Below, piece after piece: positions 1 to 8,792 of a stretch of DNA of 64,000 nt; positions within the stretch are counted from its first letter, which is position 1; the number at the start of each line of letters is the position of its first letter. A program made the translations under genes and the position numbers. A model generated the notes under the pieces. That model was given only the letters and a program-made list of their open reading frames with translations. It did not search any database and had not been told where the DNA came from. Origin of the DNA: Leptospira johnsonii (lineage in GTDB: Bacteria; Spirochaetota; Leptospiria; Leptospirales; Leptospiraceae); contig NZ_BFAY01000005.1 of NCBI RefSeq assembly GCF_003112675.1, forward strand, positions 248,001-312,000. The letters are read 5' to 3'.

Positions 1-108
1 AACAGGAATTCTCCGCATTCCGAAAATTTGACACTCTACGAATTCGATTCCGCCAAAAAGGAATTCGAGTCAGTGCTCTCTAAAATTCGGTCTAAAAAGG
101 ATAAATGA
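1..108 (+). CDS. 3' end of an unidentified gene
   Basis: Frame 1 is open from the first base for 35 codons and ends at TGA 106-108. It overlaps the gmhA ATG (105-107) in an ATGA junction typical of translational coupling. The visible tail is charged and lysine-rich and contains no motif I can name. Its coupling to gmhA suggests a role in the same envelope-sugar pathway, but this is inference only. Confidence 0.55.
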   Translation, partial: NRNSPHSENLTLYEFDSAKKEFESVLSKIRSKKDK

Positions 109-698
109 GAATGAACTTAAAAGAGATCGCATCCAAACAGATAGAGGACTCTATAGAAACCAAAAAAGCGGTATTGGATACACTTCTTCCGGAGATTGAA
201 GAAGCAGGAAGAATCGCTTCTGAAGTATTAAAAAAAGGGAATACGATCCTTTTTTGCGGGAATGGCGGTTCTTCTTGTGATGCCTCTCATATTGCCGCAG
301 AACTTGTGGTCCGTTATAAATCAGGGAACGAAAGAAGGGCACTCCCTGCTATATCATTGTCCGCTGACTCAGCGGTTCTGACTGCCTGCTCCAATGATTA
401 CGGGTACGAATTCGTGTTTTCCCGCCAGGTAGAAGCATTTGGAAAGCCGGGAGATTTGCTTGTAGGACTTTCCACTAGTGGGAATTCCAAAAACGTGATC
501 GCTGCCTTGGAAGCCGCCAAGAAAGCCGGCATGAAAACGATCTCTTTCTTAGGAGGAGACGGTGGAAAAATGAAAGGAATGGCGGACTTAGATCTGATCA
601 TTCCAAGGAAAGAAACCGCTCGTATCCAAGAATCTCATATTCTGATCGGTCATATTCTTTGTTCCATTGTGGAATACGAACTTTTTCAGTTGGGATAA
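105..698 (+). CDS. gmhA: Phosphoheptose isomerase (sedoheptulose-7-phosphate isomerase)
   Basis: A single SIS domain of 197 aa, the normal length for GmhA, which converts sedoheptulose 7-phosphate to D-glycero-D-manno-heptose 7-phosphate, the first step of ADP-heptose synthesis for LPS core. Visible motifs are [16 protein letters not shown] (51-66, with the His61/Glu65 metal pair), STSGNS (123-128, phosphate binding) and [12 protein letters not shown] (172-183, Gln175 and His183). Two starts are possible: ATG 105, overlapping the upstream stop, or ATG 111, which is better spaced from the AAAGG at about 96-100. The next gene begins 3 bp downstream, suggesting an operon. Confidence 0.93.
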   Translation: MRMNLKEIASKQIEDSIETKKAVLDTLLPEIEEAGRIASEVLKKGNTILFCGNGGSSCDASHIAAELVVRYKSGNERRALPAISLSADSAVLTACSNDYGYEFVFSRQVEAFGKPGDLLVGLSTSGNSKNVIAALEAAKKAGMKTISFLGGDGGKMKGMADLDLIIPRKETARIQESHILIGHILCSIVEYELFQLG

Positions 699-701
699 AA
701 C

Positions 702-1490
702 TTGGAGAGTCCACACCTAACCGAACCAATTCTTTCGATACAAGACCTGAATGTAAAAATCGGGTCTTCTCATATTCTTAAAAACTTCGATTTCCAAATT
801 TCTAAAAAAGAAATACATGCTTTGGTAGGAGAATCCGGAAGCGGAAAATCCACATTTGCAAGTACTGTCCTCGGACTTCTAAATGAAGAAGCTTCCGTAA
901 CCTGGAAGAAATTTTCAATCTTCGACCAAAACATACCAAGTGGGGATTTTTCTCTTTGGAAAAATTGGCGAGGAAAACGTATCAGTTTAATCCCCCAATC
1001 TGCAGCGATCGGACTTCATCCATTCCTTAGCATAGGCTCCCAGATCCTGGAATATTTTTCGCTTCTCCAACCTGAGTTTGCAAACGAAGCAACTTGCATC
1101 CGGTTATTAAAAGAATTCGGACTTTCTGATCCGGGGGCTGCCTGGAAGGCGAGGCCTCACCAACTTTCCGGAGGAGAAAGACAGAGAATTTTGATACTAC
1201 TTTCGGTGTATTCGGGAGCGGAACTTATCCTGGCGGACGAACCCACTTCCGCTTTGGATCCGACTACCGGAAAAGCGATCCTGGAACTTTTGAAAACCAG
1301 GGTGAAAGATCTGGGAGCAGGGCTTCTATTTATCAGCCATGATCTTAGTTCTGCCAGGGACCTGGCCGATACTATAACTGTGATGAAAAGTGGAGAAAAA
1401 CTCGAGACCCTAAAAAGCCAAAACGGGTCTTGGAAACCACATTTGGAGTATTCCAGAAAACTGTTTACTTTGGATGAAAATCCCGCTTGA
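702..1490 (+). CDS. ABC transporter ATP-binding protein (oligopeptide/nickel type), orphan
   Basis: A 262-aa ABC ATPase with a complete motif set: Walker A GESGSGKS (43-50), Q-loop Gln99, signature LSGGERQR (155-162), Walker B LILADE (175-180) and H-loop His213. The signature and layout resemble DppD/OppD-type subunits, but the C-terminal oligopeptide extension with an iron-sulphur-type Cys motif is lacking. There is no permease or binding protein beside it, so the partner must be encoded elsewhere or the role is non-transport. The start is TTG 702, 3 bp after gmhA; no ATG precedes the first beta strand in this frame. Confidence 0.8.
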   Translation: MESPHLTEPILSIQDLNVKIGSSHILKNFDFQISKKEIHALVGESGSGKSTFASTVLGLLNEEASVTWKKFSIFDQNIPSGDFSLWKNWRGKRISLIPQSAAIGLHPFLSIGSQILEYFSLLQPEFANEATCIRLLKEFGLSDPGAAWKARPHQLSGGERQRILILLSVYSGAELILADEPTSALDPTTGKAILELLKTRVKDLGAGLLFISHDLSSARDLADTITVMKSGEKLETLKSQNGSWKPHLEYSRKLFTLDENPA

Positions 1491-1503
1491 ATTGCAAAAT
1501 CTT

Positions 1504-2949
1504 ATGATCCGGTCCTTCTTCATCTACTTTCTGATCTTAGCGGCTAACGTTTATCCGTCGTTTGTCGGTGCAGAAAGTATCCATTTGGAAGAATATGATA
1601 TTTCCAGATATCCTAAAGTGGAATTAAAACTGAGAGCTAGTAAAGGTGTATCCTTAGATCAGGAGATTCTTACTGTTTCAGAACAAAAAGAAAATCGCTC
1701 TAGAAGAGTAGGTCCTCTCAAGATCCATAGACCGGAAGGCACAAGGCCAGTTCATATTTATCTGATCACCCAGATGACGAATTCATTCGATCATAATGTA
1801 CAGGCCACAGAGATCTTAAAAACTATCGTAGAAAGAGCGGATTCTGCAGACAGGTTCAGTTTTGTATTTTTTACGGATGATGTATTCTTCTCCAAAGACG
1901 ACCTGAGTAAATCAGATGCCTTAAAAGAAGCTAAGGTCCCAGGTGGGAAGTCCAACAGGAATACTTCTGCAAACCTGGACTATGTTTTCCAAAAGATCTC
2001 TCCTCGTTTGAAAGAGACTGATTATATTTTGACCATCTTTTACGACCTGGATCTCATCCCGTCCAACGAAGCTCAGAATGGGGAATACACTCCGAATATT
2101 CCAATTCATGTTCTTTCCTTTCCTTCCAATGGGGGAAAGTTTTTGGCAAAAAGATATGGTGGGACATTCTACTCTTTGAATAGTCCAGATTTCAGGACCC
2201 AAGTTTTTGGGGACCTAGATTATTTCAGAAAAGAACCTTGGTCCTTGGTATATGAGTCTCCTTTCCAAGACGAATGGCAGTTCCAAGGAAGTGGTAATTT
2301 AGAAGTGGAACTGGAAACTAAAAATTCCAGAAGACTCAGTTTTTCTTATGATCTTCCTTTTCAAACAAGACTTGCTGTATTCTTATTACATCCTTCTATC
2401 TTTCTTCCCAGCTTTACATTCTTATTGGTTCTTACTTTGGTGGCTCTCATCGTAGTTCTGAAAAAAGGGAAAAAGCAGTATCCAGAAGGAACTGTAAGCG
2501 CTGAAGAGAGACTTCATACAATCGAATTCGAACAAGATGCTTACCGAAAGATGTACGGCAACCAATACCAGCTTGTTTACTCCGAAGAAGATCGGATCGA
2601 GACAGAAAGGGCAGCCCCAGTCGCTCTAAAAGAATTCGATCAAGGTGAATCTTACGAAAAAGCCACCCTCGTTTTTAAAGAGGGGAGAAATCCAGGTAAA
2701 CAATACTCACTTGCAAGAGCAGAGACAAATATTGGAAATTCGGATCTATGCGATCTAGTCTTATATGAACAATCTGTCAGTAAAAATCATGCAAGGATCA
2801 GAAAGGTACGTAACCGTTATATTTTATATGATCTGGTTTCCGAGTCAGGAACCTTCTTAAATGGTAAAAAAATTCTGAGACCTAGGATCTTATACGATTT
2901 TGATGAGATCGGAATCGGCAAAGCTCTGCTAGTTTTCCGAGGCAAATGA
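1504..2949 (+). CDS. Membrane-anchored vWA-like / FHA domain protein
   Basis: Starting at ATG 1504 gives a clean signal peptide (residues 1-23, ending VGA), about 270 periplasmic residues, a transmembrane helix at about 295-319 and a cytoplasmic tail. The tail ends in an FHA domain (about 387-481) with the hallmarks GN..D, S.NHARI and SGTFLNGK, the phosphothreonine-binding fold. The periplasmic part looks like a von Willebrand A fold (alternating strands, a VHIYLITQ strand and an RFSFVFFTDD strand), but the metal-site DxSxS is replaced by TQMTNS. An ATG at 1474 in frame overlaps the ABC gene and would add 10 residues before the signal peptide, so I disfavour it. The topology suggests coupling an outer signal to Ser/Thr phospho-signalling. 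Substrate unknown. Confidence 0.72.
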   Translation: MIRSFFIYFLILAANVYPSFVGAESIHLEEYDISRYPKVELKLRASKGVSLDQEILTVSEQKENRSRRVGPLKIHRPEGTRPVHIYLITQMTNSFDHNVQATEILKTIVERADSADRFSFVFFTDDVFFSKDDLSKSDALKEAKVPGGKSNRNTSANLDYVFQKISPRLKETDYILTIFYDLDLIPSNEAQNGEYTPNIPIHVLSFPSNGGKFLAKRYGGTFYSLNSPDFRTQVFGDLDYFRKEPWSLVYESPFQDEWQFQGSGNLEVELETKNSRRLSFSYDLPFQTRLAVFLLHPSIFLPSFTFLLVLTLVALIVVLKKGKKQYPEGTVSAEERLHTIEFEQDAYRKMYGNQYQLVYSEEDRIETERAAPVALKEFDQGESYEKATLVFKEGRNPGKQYSLARAETNIGNSDLCDLVLYEQSVSKNHARIRKVRNRYILYDLVSESGTFLNGKKILRPRILYDFDEIGIGKALLVFRGK

Positions 2950-3016
2950 TAGATTCGGGACCTTCTTCCCGGAACCTTCTTTACGAAAAACCCCTGATTT
3001 TTAGCATGGAAGAGAG

Positions 3017-3030
3017 CTTCCTTAAGGAAG
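3017..3030 (+). terminator. Weak hairpin between the FHA gene and leuC
   Basis: CTTCC-TTAA-GGAAG forms a perfect 5-bp stem followed by TCTAATCTTT, a poor T tract. It lies in the 125-bp leader between the FHA gene stop and leuC, so it could be a weak terminator or a processing or attenuation hairpin. No leucine-rich leader peptide was seen. Confidence 0.3.
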
Positions 3031-3074
3031 TCTAATCTTTACTCTTGAATTACCCCCTGGGGGACCTGCAAACC

Positions 3075-4472
3075 ATGAAAACGATGTTCGAAAAAATCTG
3101 GGAAGACCATCTGGTCGGTGAAATGGACGGAGGGTCCTATCTTATTTATATAGACCGACATCTGATCCATGAGGTTACGAGTCCCCAGGCTTTTGACGGG
3201 ATTCGTATGGCCGGCAGAAAAGTGAGACGTCCAGAAGCTACTTTCGCTACCATGGACCATAACGTTTCCACTAGGATTCGTGACCTGGAACTGGCCGATC
3301 CGATCTCTGCCAATCAGATGAAAACTCTTATCAAGAATTGTAAAGAGAACGGAATTACTCTTTATGACTTAAACCATCCGGACCAAGGGATTATCCATGT
3401 GATCGCTCCTGAGATGGGACTCACTCATCCTGGTATGACTATCGTTTGTGGGGACTCCCATACTTCTACTCATGGGGCTTTTGGAGCTCTGGCTTTTGGG
3501 ATCGGAACTTCCGAAGTAGAGCATGTGCTTGCTACCCAGACTCTTATGCAAAGAAGAGCAAAGACAATGGAGATCAGAGTAGATGGTCAACTTTCTCCAC
3601 ATGTGACCGCAAAGGATATCGTTCTTGCGATTATCGGAAAGATCGGTACTGGTGGCGCTACCGGATACGTAATCGAATACAGAGGCTCAGCAATTTCTTC
3701 CTTAAGTATGGAAGCTCGTATGACTGTTTGTAATATGTCGATAGAGGCGGGAGCAAGAGCTGGACTGATCGCTCCGGACCAAACTACTTTCGATTACCTG
3801 AAAGGAAAAGATTTCGCACCTAAAGGTGCAGAATGGGATCTGGCTGTCCAAAAATGGAAACGTTATGTGACAGACGATGGAGCAAAATTCGATACTAGCA
3901 TCGTATTAAAAGCAGAAGAGATCGCTCCTCAAGTGACTTGGGGAACTTCTCCAGGACAAGTAGTTCCTGTGACAGGTATTGTTCCAGATCCAAAAGATGC
4001 GCCGGATGCTGTAGAAAAGACAAGTATAGAAAATGCACTTAAATATATGGACCTGAAACCTGGACAAAAGATGGAAGAAGTCTTTGTAAATAAGGTATTC
4101 ATCGGTTCCTGCACAAACTCTAGAATTGAAGACCTAAGAGTGGCAGCTAGTACCGTAAAAGGTAAAAGGGTTTCCAATAAGGTCCAGGCAATCGTAGTCC
4201 CTGGTTCCGGAAGAGTGAAACGCCAAGCAGAAGCGGAAGGACTAGATAAAATTTTTATAGAAGCAGGCTTTGAATGGAGACAACCGGGTTGTTCCATGTG
4301 CCTTGCTATGAATGATGACGTTTTACAACCTGGAGACAGATGTGCTTCTACTTCCAATCGTAACTTCGAAGGAAGACAAGGAAAAGGTGGAAGAACTCAC
4401 TTAGTCGGTCCTGCAATGGCAGCTGCCGCTGCGGTCGAAGGACATTTTGTAGATATTCGGAATTGGAAATAA
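3075..4472 (+). CDS. leuC: 3-isopropylmalate dehydratase large subunit
   Basis: An aconitase-family protein of 465 aa that isomerises 2- to 3-isopropylmalate with LeuD in leucine synthesis. The three [4Fe-4S] cysteines are visible: Cys346 in GSCTNSR, and Cys406 and Cys409 in [17 protein letters not shown] is the conserved substrate-side segment. The reading frame is open from TTG 3045, but the family begins near MKTMFEKIW, so I take ATG 3075, preceded by a GGGGGA purine run. leuD follows 15 bp downstream as the obligate partner. Confidence 0.95.
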   Translation: MKTMFEKIWEDHLVGEMDGGSYLIYIDRHLIHEVTSPQAFDGIRMAGRKVRRPEATFATMDHNVSTRIRDLELADPISANQMKTLIKNCKENGITLYDLNHPDQGIIHVIAPEMGLTHPGMTIVCGDSHTSTHGAFGALAFGIGTSEVEHVLATQTLMQRRAKTMEIRVDGQLSPHVTAKDIVLAIIGKIGTGGATGYVIEYRGSAISSLSMEARMTVCNMSIEAGARAGLIAPDQTTFDYLKGKDFAPKGAEWDLAVQKWKRYVTDDGAKFDTSIVLKAEEIAPQVTWGTSPGQVVPVTGIVPDPKDAPDAVEKTSIENALKYMDLKPGQKMEEVFVNKVFIGSCTNSRIEDLRVAASTVKGKRVSNKVQAIVVPGSGRVKRQAEAEGLDKIFIEAGFEWRQPGCSMCLAMNDDVLQPGDRCASTSNRNFEGRQGKGGRTHLVGPAMAAAAAVEGHFVDIRNWK

Positions 4473-4487
4473 GGATACTGGATTTAT

Positions 4488-5114
4488 ATGAAAGCTTTTA
4501 CCCAACACGAAGGTTTAGCGGTTCTAATTGATCGCCCAAATATAGATACGGATGCAATCATCCCGAAACAATTTTTGAAAAAGATTGAACGTACCGGTTT
4601 CGGGATCCATCTATTTCATGACTGGAGATATCTGGACGATGAGGGAACCAAACCGAATCCTGAGTTTAGTCTGAATCTAGATAGATACAAGGGAGCTTCT
4701 ATCCTTGTCACCAGAGACAATTTTGGATGCGGTTCTTCCAGAGAGCATGCTCCTTGGGCTTTGGAAGATTATGGTTTTAGAGCGATTATTGCTCCTTCTT
4801 ACGCGGATATTTTTTACAATAATTGTTTCAAAAACGGTATGCTTCCGGTTGTTTTAAAGGCGGAAGAAGTGGACGAAATTTTCAAGATCGTAGATAAGAC
4901 TCCGGGAGCCAAAATTAAGATCGATCTGGACAAACAGAATGTGATCAGTCCTTCCGGAAACGTATACAATTTCGAAGTGGACTCTTTCCGTAAGTATTGT
5001 TTATTTAACGGTTTGGACGATATCGGTTTAACCCTGAAGCATGCTGCAGAGATCTCTTCTTATGAGGAGAAAAATCGAAAAGATGTTCCTTGGTTGTACG
5101 CTTCTTTAAAGTAA
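4488..5114 (+). CDS. leuD: 3-isopropylmalate dehydratase small subunit
   Basis: A 208-aa swivel-domain partner of LeuC. Conserved segments are [13 protein letters not shown] near the N-terminus and [15 protein letters not shown], the mobile loop that recognises the substrate backbone. Length matches the bacterial small subunit. It sits directly after leuC in the same operon. leuB is not adjacent; it lies at 54-55 kb on the other strand. Confidence 0.95.
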   Translation: MKAFTQHEGLAVLIDRPNIDTDAIIPKQFLKKIERTGFGIHLFHDWRYLDDEGTKPNPEFSLNLDRYKGASILVTRDNFGCGSSREHAPWALEDYGFRAIIAPSYADIFYNNCFKNGMLPVVLKAEEVDEIFKIVDKTPGAKIKIDLDKQNVISPSGNVYNFEVDSFRKYCLFNGLDDIGLTLKHAAEISSYEEKNRKDVPWLYASLK

Positions 5115-5147
5115 TTTTCTAAATAGATCACAGGACCCTAGAAGACT

Positions 5148-6149
5148 ATGTTCGACGAAATTTCCCGTTCCATCGATGAATTCGGCAATAGCCTTCTTGG
5201 GGCTTTGAATAATGTACAAAATGCGTTCGGAAGGGAATTAAGCGTAGCTAAACCGATCAAGGAGAATGTTCTCCAAATGATCGGGAACACTCCTCTCATC
5301 CGACTCAACCAGATCGGTTCCCATATTCCGAATGTGGAAATTTATCTCAAGGCGGAGTTCTGCAATCCTACTGGAAGCGTAAAGGATAGGACCGCACTTT
5401 CTATGGTGCTTGCCGCAGAAAGAAGAGGGGAGCTAAAACCTGGCGGTTCTATTTTCCAAGCGGGATACAATACTACTGCAATTTCTTTAGCATGGATTTC
5501 TACTCTTCGCCAATACAAGTTCAAAGTATTTTTAGCTCCTGATACGGATCAGGAAAAGATCAAAGAACTGAAATCCTACGGTGCCACTGTAGAAGTGGTC
5601 CAGCTTGCAAAAGGTAATTGGGACGATTCTCTTTTGGAAACTGCAAAGTCAGCAAAGGACAGAGAGAAAAACAGCGTGATCCTGAATGAATTCAAGGACA
5701 TGGCAAATACGAATGCACACTTTTTATTTACCGGCCCCGAGATCTGGAGAGATCTTGGCGGGAATGTGGATGCGTTTGTTGCAGGCGGAGGTTCCGGCGG
5801 AACTCTTTCCGGTGTAGGAAGATATTTAAAAAGTAAAAAGCCTTCTTTAAGGGTCATTATGGGAGTGAGCAAGAATTCTCGCTTCATTCGTAAAATGGTA
5901 CAAGGAGATTCCAGCATCCGACTTCCAGAGTCCTTCGATCCAAAAGTTACGGACCAATATATTGGAGTGGATAGGGACGAGGCTCTTCGTTACCAATCCG
6001 AGCTCTACCAAAAAGAAGGAATTTTTGCGGGACTGACTACGGGAACCACACTAGCATCGGCTATCCATTACGCGGAAAGTCTTCCCACTCGAGAGGACCA
6101 AAAAACTCCTAGCTATAAGATCGTAGTACTTTCTCCGGACCGACTCTAA
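5148..6149 (+). CDS. Cysteine-synthase-like PLP enzyme (fold type II), divergent
   Basis: A 333-aa protein clearly of the O-acetylserine sulfhydrylase / cystathionine beta-synthase fold. It has NTPLIRL (48-53), the PLP lysine in GSVKDR (Lys79) and the PLP-phosphate loop GGGSGGTLSG (about 213-222). It deviates where the substrate should bind: the canonical TSGNTG loop reads AGYNTT (105-110), the usual SSGA near the end is TTGTTLASA, and the protein stops at LSPDRL without the usual SGERYLS tail. A 40-residue N-terminal extension precedes the catalytic core. It may have altered specificity or a non-catalytic role. It is 5 bp from the downstream helicase. Confidence 0.75.
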   Translation: MFDEISRSIDEFGNSLLGALNNVQNAFGRELSVAKPIKENVLQMIGNTPLIRLNQIGSHIPNVEIYLKAEFCNPTGSVKDRTALSMVLAAERRGELKPGGSIFQAGYNTTAISLAWISTLRQYKFKVFLAPDTDQEKIKELKSYGATVEVVQLAKGNWDDSLLETAKSAKDREKNSVILNEFKDMANTNAHFLFTGPEIWRDLGGNVDAFVAGGGSGGTLSGVGRYLKSKKPSLRVIMGVSKNSRFIRKMVQGDSSIRLPESFDPKVTDQYIGVDRDEALRYQSELYQKEGIFAGLTTGTTLASAIHYAESLPTREDQKTPSYKIVVLSPDRL

Positions 6150-6154
6150 TTGGA

Positions 6155-8038
6155 ATGGAAGAATCTTACTATTCCGCCTTACGTGAATCTTTAAAAAAAG
6201 AAAGAAAGGCAGAGCTAGATAAGTTTAAGGAAGAAATCTCTTCTTCTGATCTAAACAAAAGAGTCCAAGACGGATTCACAGTATTCCCTTTAGTATTCGA
6301 AGACGCCGAACTTGGTGCTGACGGAAACTGGAAGGTGCTACTTAAACCCACAAAGTCTAAAAATATTCCGGAACTATTCAGATCTGGTACACCTGTTCGT
6401 ATCGTTAAGGAAGCAGAAGAATATATCTCCGTTCTACTCAAAGCAAACGAAGACTCTTATCTGGTTTATATGGAAGAAGTTCCGGATTGGGTGGAAGAGG
6501 GAAAACTTGCTCTCGAAATTCTTCCCGATGAGACTAGTTTTAAAGAATGGGACCGAGCCTTAGAAAAAGTAATCTCCGCTAAAAAAGGATCCAGAGAGAA
6601 ATATTTTGCGGATCTATTTTCCAATCAATTGGAAGTTTCTAAACCGAATTTTAAACCTCTCTCTAATCTTCCTGATACTCTGAACGATTCCCAAAAGAAG
6701 GCAGTCTCCGCAATTTTACAAACGGAAGATTTTATTTTAGTACATGGTCCTCCCGGCACGGGAAAGACCAAAACGATCGTAGAAGCAATTCGTATCTTGG
6801 CTTCCGAAGGTAAAAGGATACTCGCTTCTGCTCCCACGAATGCAGCTTCCGATCTACTTGTGGAATCATTGGAAAGACTAAAAGTTCCGGTTTTAAGGAT
6901 CGGTCATCCTGCTCGGATGCATCCTGATATTCTTCAGAACTCTTTGGAGATGAAATTAAATCATTCTCCGGAAGCAAAATTGATAGAAAGGGACAGAAAA
7001 GAAGTCCAGGAATTATTGAAGAAGGCCCGCAAATACAAAAGAAGTTTTGGTAAAGAAGAAGCGGAGGAAAGAAGAAGTCTCTATAAAGAAGCAGACGCAT
7101 TAAGAAAAAGTATCAAAGAAAGGCAGAAGGTTCTGATCAGATATTTATTGGAGTCGCATCCAGTTATAGTATGTACACATACTGGCGCTTCTTCTTACCA
7201 ATTGCATAATTTGGATTTTGATTATGCGGTCTTGGACGAAGGCAGCCAGGCGATAGAACCTTCTTCTTGGATCCCTATCTTAAAAGCGGAGAGATTTGTG
7301 ATTGCCGGAGATCCATTTCAACTTCCTCCTACGGTGATCTCGGAAGATAAACTACTTAAGGTTTCTTTAATGGAGAGACTTCTTCCTATTTTCCAGGACA
7401 AGGAAAGAGTGTTTCTATTGGATACTCAGTATAGAATGACTGATCCGATCCAGACATTCCCGAATCAGATGTTTTATGAGAATAAACTAAGATCCGGACT
7501 GGAACAAAACCTTAGAGAAAAAGTTCCTTTCGATTCAGGAGAGCCATTCGGTTCAAGCCTAGTCTTCTTAGATAGTTCCGGAACGGATACTTCGGAAGAA
7601 AATTCGGAAGGTAGTTTAGGAAATCCTTGGGAAGCAGAGTTTACGGTAAACATAGTAAAAAGAATTTTGGATTCTGGATGGGATCCTAAAAATCTTATCT
7701 TACTTTCCCCTTACAGATACCAAAGATATCTTCTAAAACAAAAATTAGAGGAAATCATCCCGGAACATTCTTCTCAGTTGGAAGTAGAGACTGTTGACTC
7801 TTTTCAAGGCAGAGAATCTGATGCAGTAATTTTCAGCTTGGTTCGTTCCAATCCGGAAGGTCAGATCGGATTTTTATCAGAGACCAGAAGATGGAATGTA
7901 GGAATGACTAGAGCCAAAAAACTTTTAGTGATGGTGGGCGACGGCTCCACTCTAGGGCAAAACGAATTTTTCAAAGATCTACTAGAGACAGTTGAATTGG
8001 CGGGAGAGCTTAGGACCGCTTGGGAGTTTTTGGATTAA
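6155..8038 (+). CDS. Superfamily 1 (SF1B, IGHMBP2/DNA2-like) DNA/RNA helicase
   Basis: A 627-aa protein with all SF1 helicase motifs: Walker A GPPGTGKTKT (about 197-206), motif II DEGSQ (361-365), GDPFQLPPTV (motif III), QYRM (motif IV), VDSFQGRESD (motif V) and GMTRAKK (about 583, motif VI). A roughly 150-residue N-terminal beta-rich domain precedes the core, as in the SMUBP-2 family. A charged helical insertion lies at about 280-325. Its biological role in bacteria is poorly defined. It ends 3 bp before the convergent NrsF-like gene. Confidence 0.88.
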   Translation: MEESYYSALRESLKKERKAELDKFKEEISSSDLNKRVQDGFTVFPLVFEDAELGADGNWKVLLKPTKSKNIPELFRSGTPVRIVKEAEEYISVLLKANEDSYLVYMEEVPDWVEEGKLALEILPDETSFKEWDRALEKVISAKKGSREKYFADLFSNQLEVSKPNFKPLSNLPDTLNDSQKKAVSAILQTEDFILVHGPPGTGKTKTIVEAIRILASEGKRILASAPTNAASDLLVESLERLKVPVLRIGHPARMHPDILQNSLEMKLNHSPEAKLIERDRKEVQELLKKARKYKRSFGKEEAEERRSLYKEADALRKSIKERQKVLIRYLLESHPVIVCTHTGASSYQLHNLDFDYAVLDEGSQAIEPSSWIPILKAERFVIAGDPFQLPPTVISEDKLLKVSLMERLLPIFQDKERVFLLDTQYRMTDPIQTFPNQMFYENKLRSGLEQNLREKVPFDSGEPFGSSLVFLDSSGTDTSEENSEGSLGNPWEAEFTVNIVKRILDSGWDPKNLILLSPYRYQRYLLKQKLEEIIPEHSSQLEVETVDSFQGRESDAVIFSLVRSNPEGQIGFLSETRRWNVGMTRAKKLLVMVGDGSTLGQNEFFKDLLETVELAGELRTAWEFLD

Positions 8039-8041
8039 AGC

Positions 8042-8668
8042 TTACCAACTGAATTTTTTTCGGATCGGAATGTATAATGCGCCAATCCAAACCAAAGTGA
8101 ATGCAAGATGAGAGATCAAAATATGGGAAGGATCTTGGACGGAGCATACAAACTTCAGACATAGATTAGAACTTGCTAATAAAAGATTTAAAAACAAGAA
8201 TCCGGAAAGTCCCGGTCTAGAACTCGCAGTATTTTTAAAAAGAAACCAAGCCCCGGCTCCAAAGAAGATCGAAGTACTCGCTATAATTGCGGGACAAAGT
8301 CCCAGATGAATATGGGACGGAACTTCTTCCGTAAAAAACCGACTTAGGATCAATGCGATCCAAGCGAATAGAAAAACACCTGCCGCCCAGAAGATCCAAG
8401 TCGAAGTTTCCTCAGGAAAGGCAAGTTTACTCAAAAGATAAGCGGAGAAAATTCCCCACACCAATAATAATGCAGGTTCTGGCCACCAACCCGGGAATGT
8501 GTTTAGTCTACCTGATAAATTGGAAGCAGCCCATCCAACTAGGATTCCCAAAAACACTAACCCCAAACAGGAAAGAAAAAGGGTAAAAATGTTCAGACTC
8601 CCTTTTTCCAGGTCGGAACTTAATGTTTGGATCAGCTTTTTGGTCTTGTCCGATTCTGAATTTGACAT
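8042..8668 (-). CDS. NrsF/DUF1109-like membrane protein, putative anti-sigma factor
   Basis: A 208-aa protein with about six hydrophobic helices from residue 27 to the C-terminus and a short charged N-terminus. The spacing of Cys125 (LGLCP), Cys175 (KFVC followed by an acidic-PSHI stretch) and the final arginine/lysine-rich helix resembles NrsF (DUF1109), in which two conserved cysteines sense heavy metal or oxidative stress and hold an ECF sigma factor at the membrane. It is divergently transcribed from an ECF sigma gene 124 bp away, which strongly supports the call. The start is ATG 8666-8668 with a strong GGGAGGAAGC site. The family assignment is from memory of the pattern. Confidence 0.68.
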   Translation of the reverse strand: MSNSESDKTKKLIQTLSSDLEKGSLNIFTLFLSCLGLVFLGILVGWAASNLSGRLNTFPGWWPEPALLLVWGIFSAYLLSKLAFPEETSTWIFWAAGVFLFAWIALILSRFFTEEVPSHIHLGLCPAIIASTSIFFGAGAWFLFKNTASSRPGLSGFLFLNLLLASSNLCLKFVCSVQDPSHILISHLAFTLVWIGALYIPIRKKFSW

Positions 8669-8709
8669 GCTTCCTCCCAGGTTAGATTTTCCATATGATT
8701 GTAAGAAAG

Positions 8710-8739
8710 ATTGGACATCCTTAAAAAATCCAGTCCAAT
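8710..8739. promoter_or_regulatory. Inverted repeat ATTGGAC-N16-GTCCAAT, candidate operator
   Basis: A perfect 7-bp inverted repeat with half-site centres 23 bp apart, about two helical turns, lies midway between the divergent nrsF-like and sigma genes. The spacing suits a dimeric DNA-binding protein. The bound protein is unknown. Confidence 0.35.
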
Positions 8740-8767
8740 AGCTTTCTTTATACGACTCACAAATCCA

Positions 8768-8792
8768 TTCGAGTCAAACTGCATAAGGTTAC
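8768..8792 (-). promoter_or_regulatory. Candidate ECF promoter GTAACC-N15-CGAA for the nrsF-like gene
   Basis: Read on the minus strand, GTAACC (8792-8787) is followed after 15 nt by CGAA (8771-8768). This resembles the motif I recall for Caulobacter SigF promoters (GTAACC-N16-CGAA). It abuts the sigma start codon and points toward the nrsF-like gene. A sigma-70-like alternative overlaps it: TTGACT (8777-8772), 19 nt, TATAAA (8752-8747). Confidence 0.35.
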
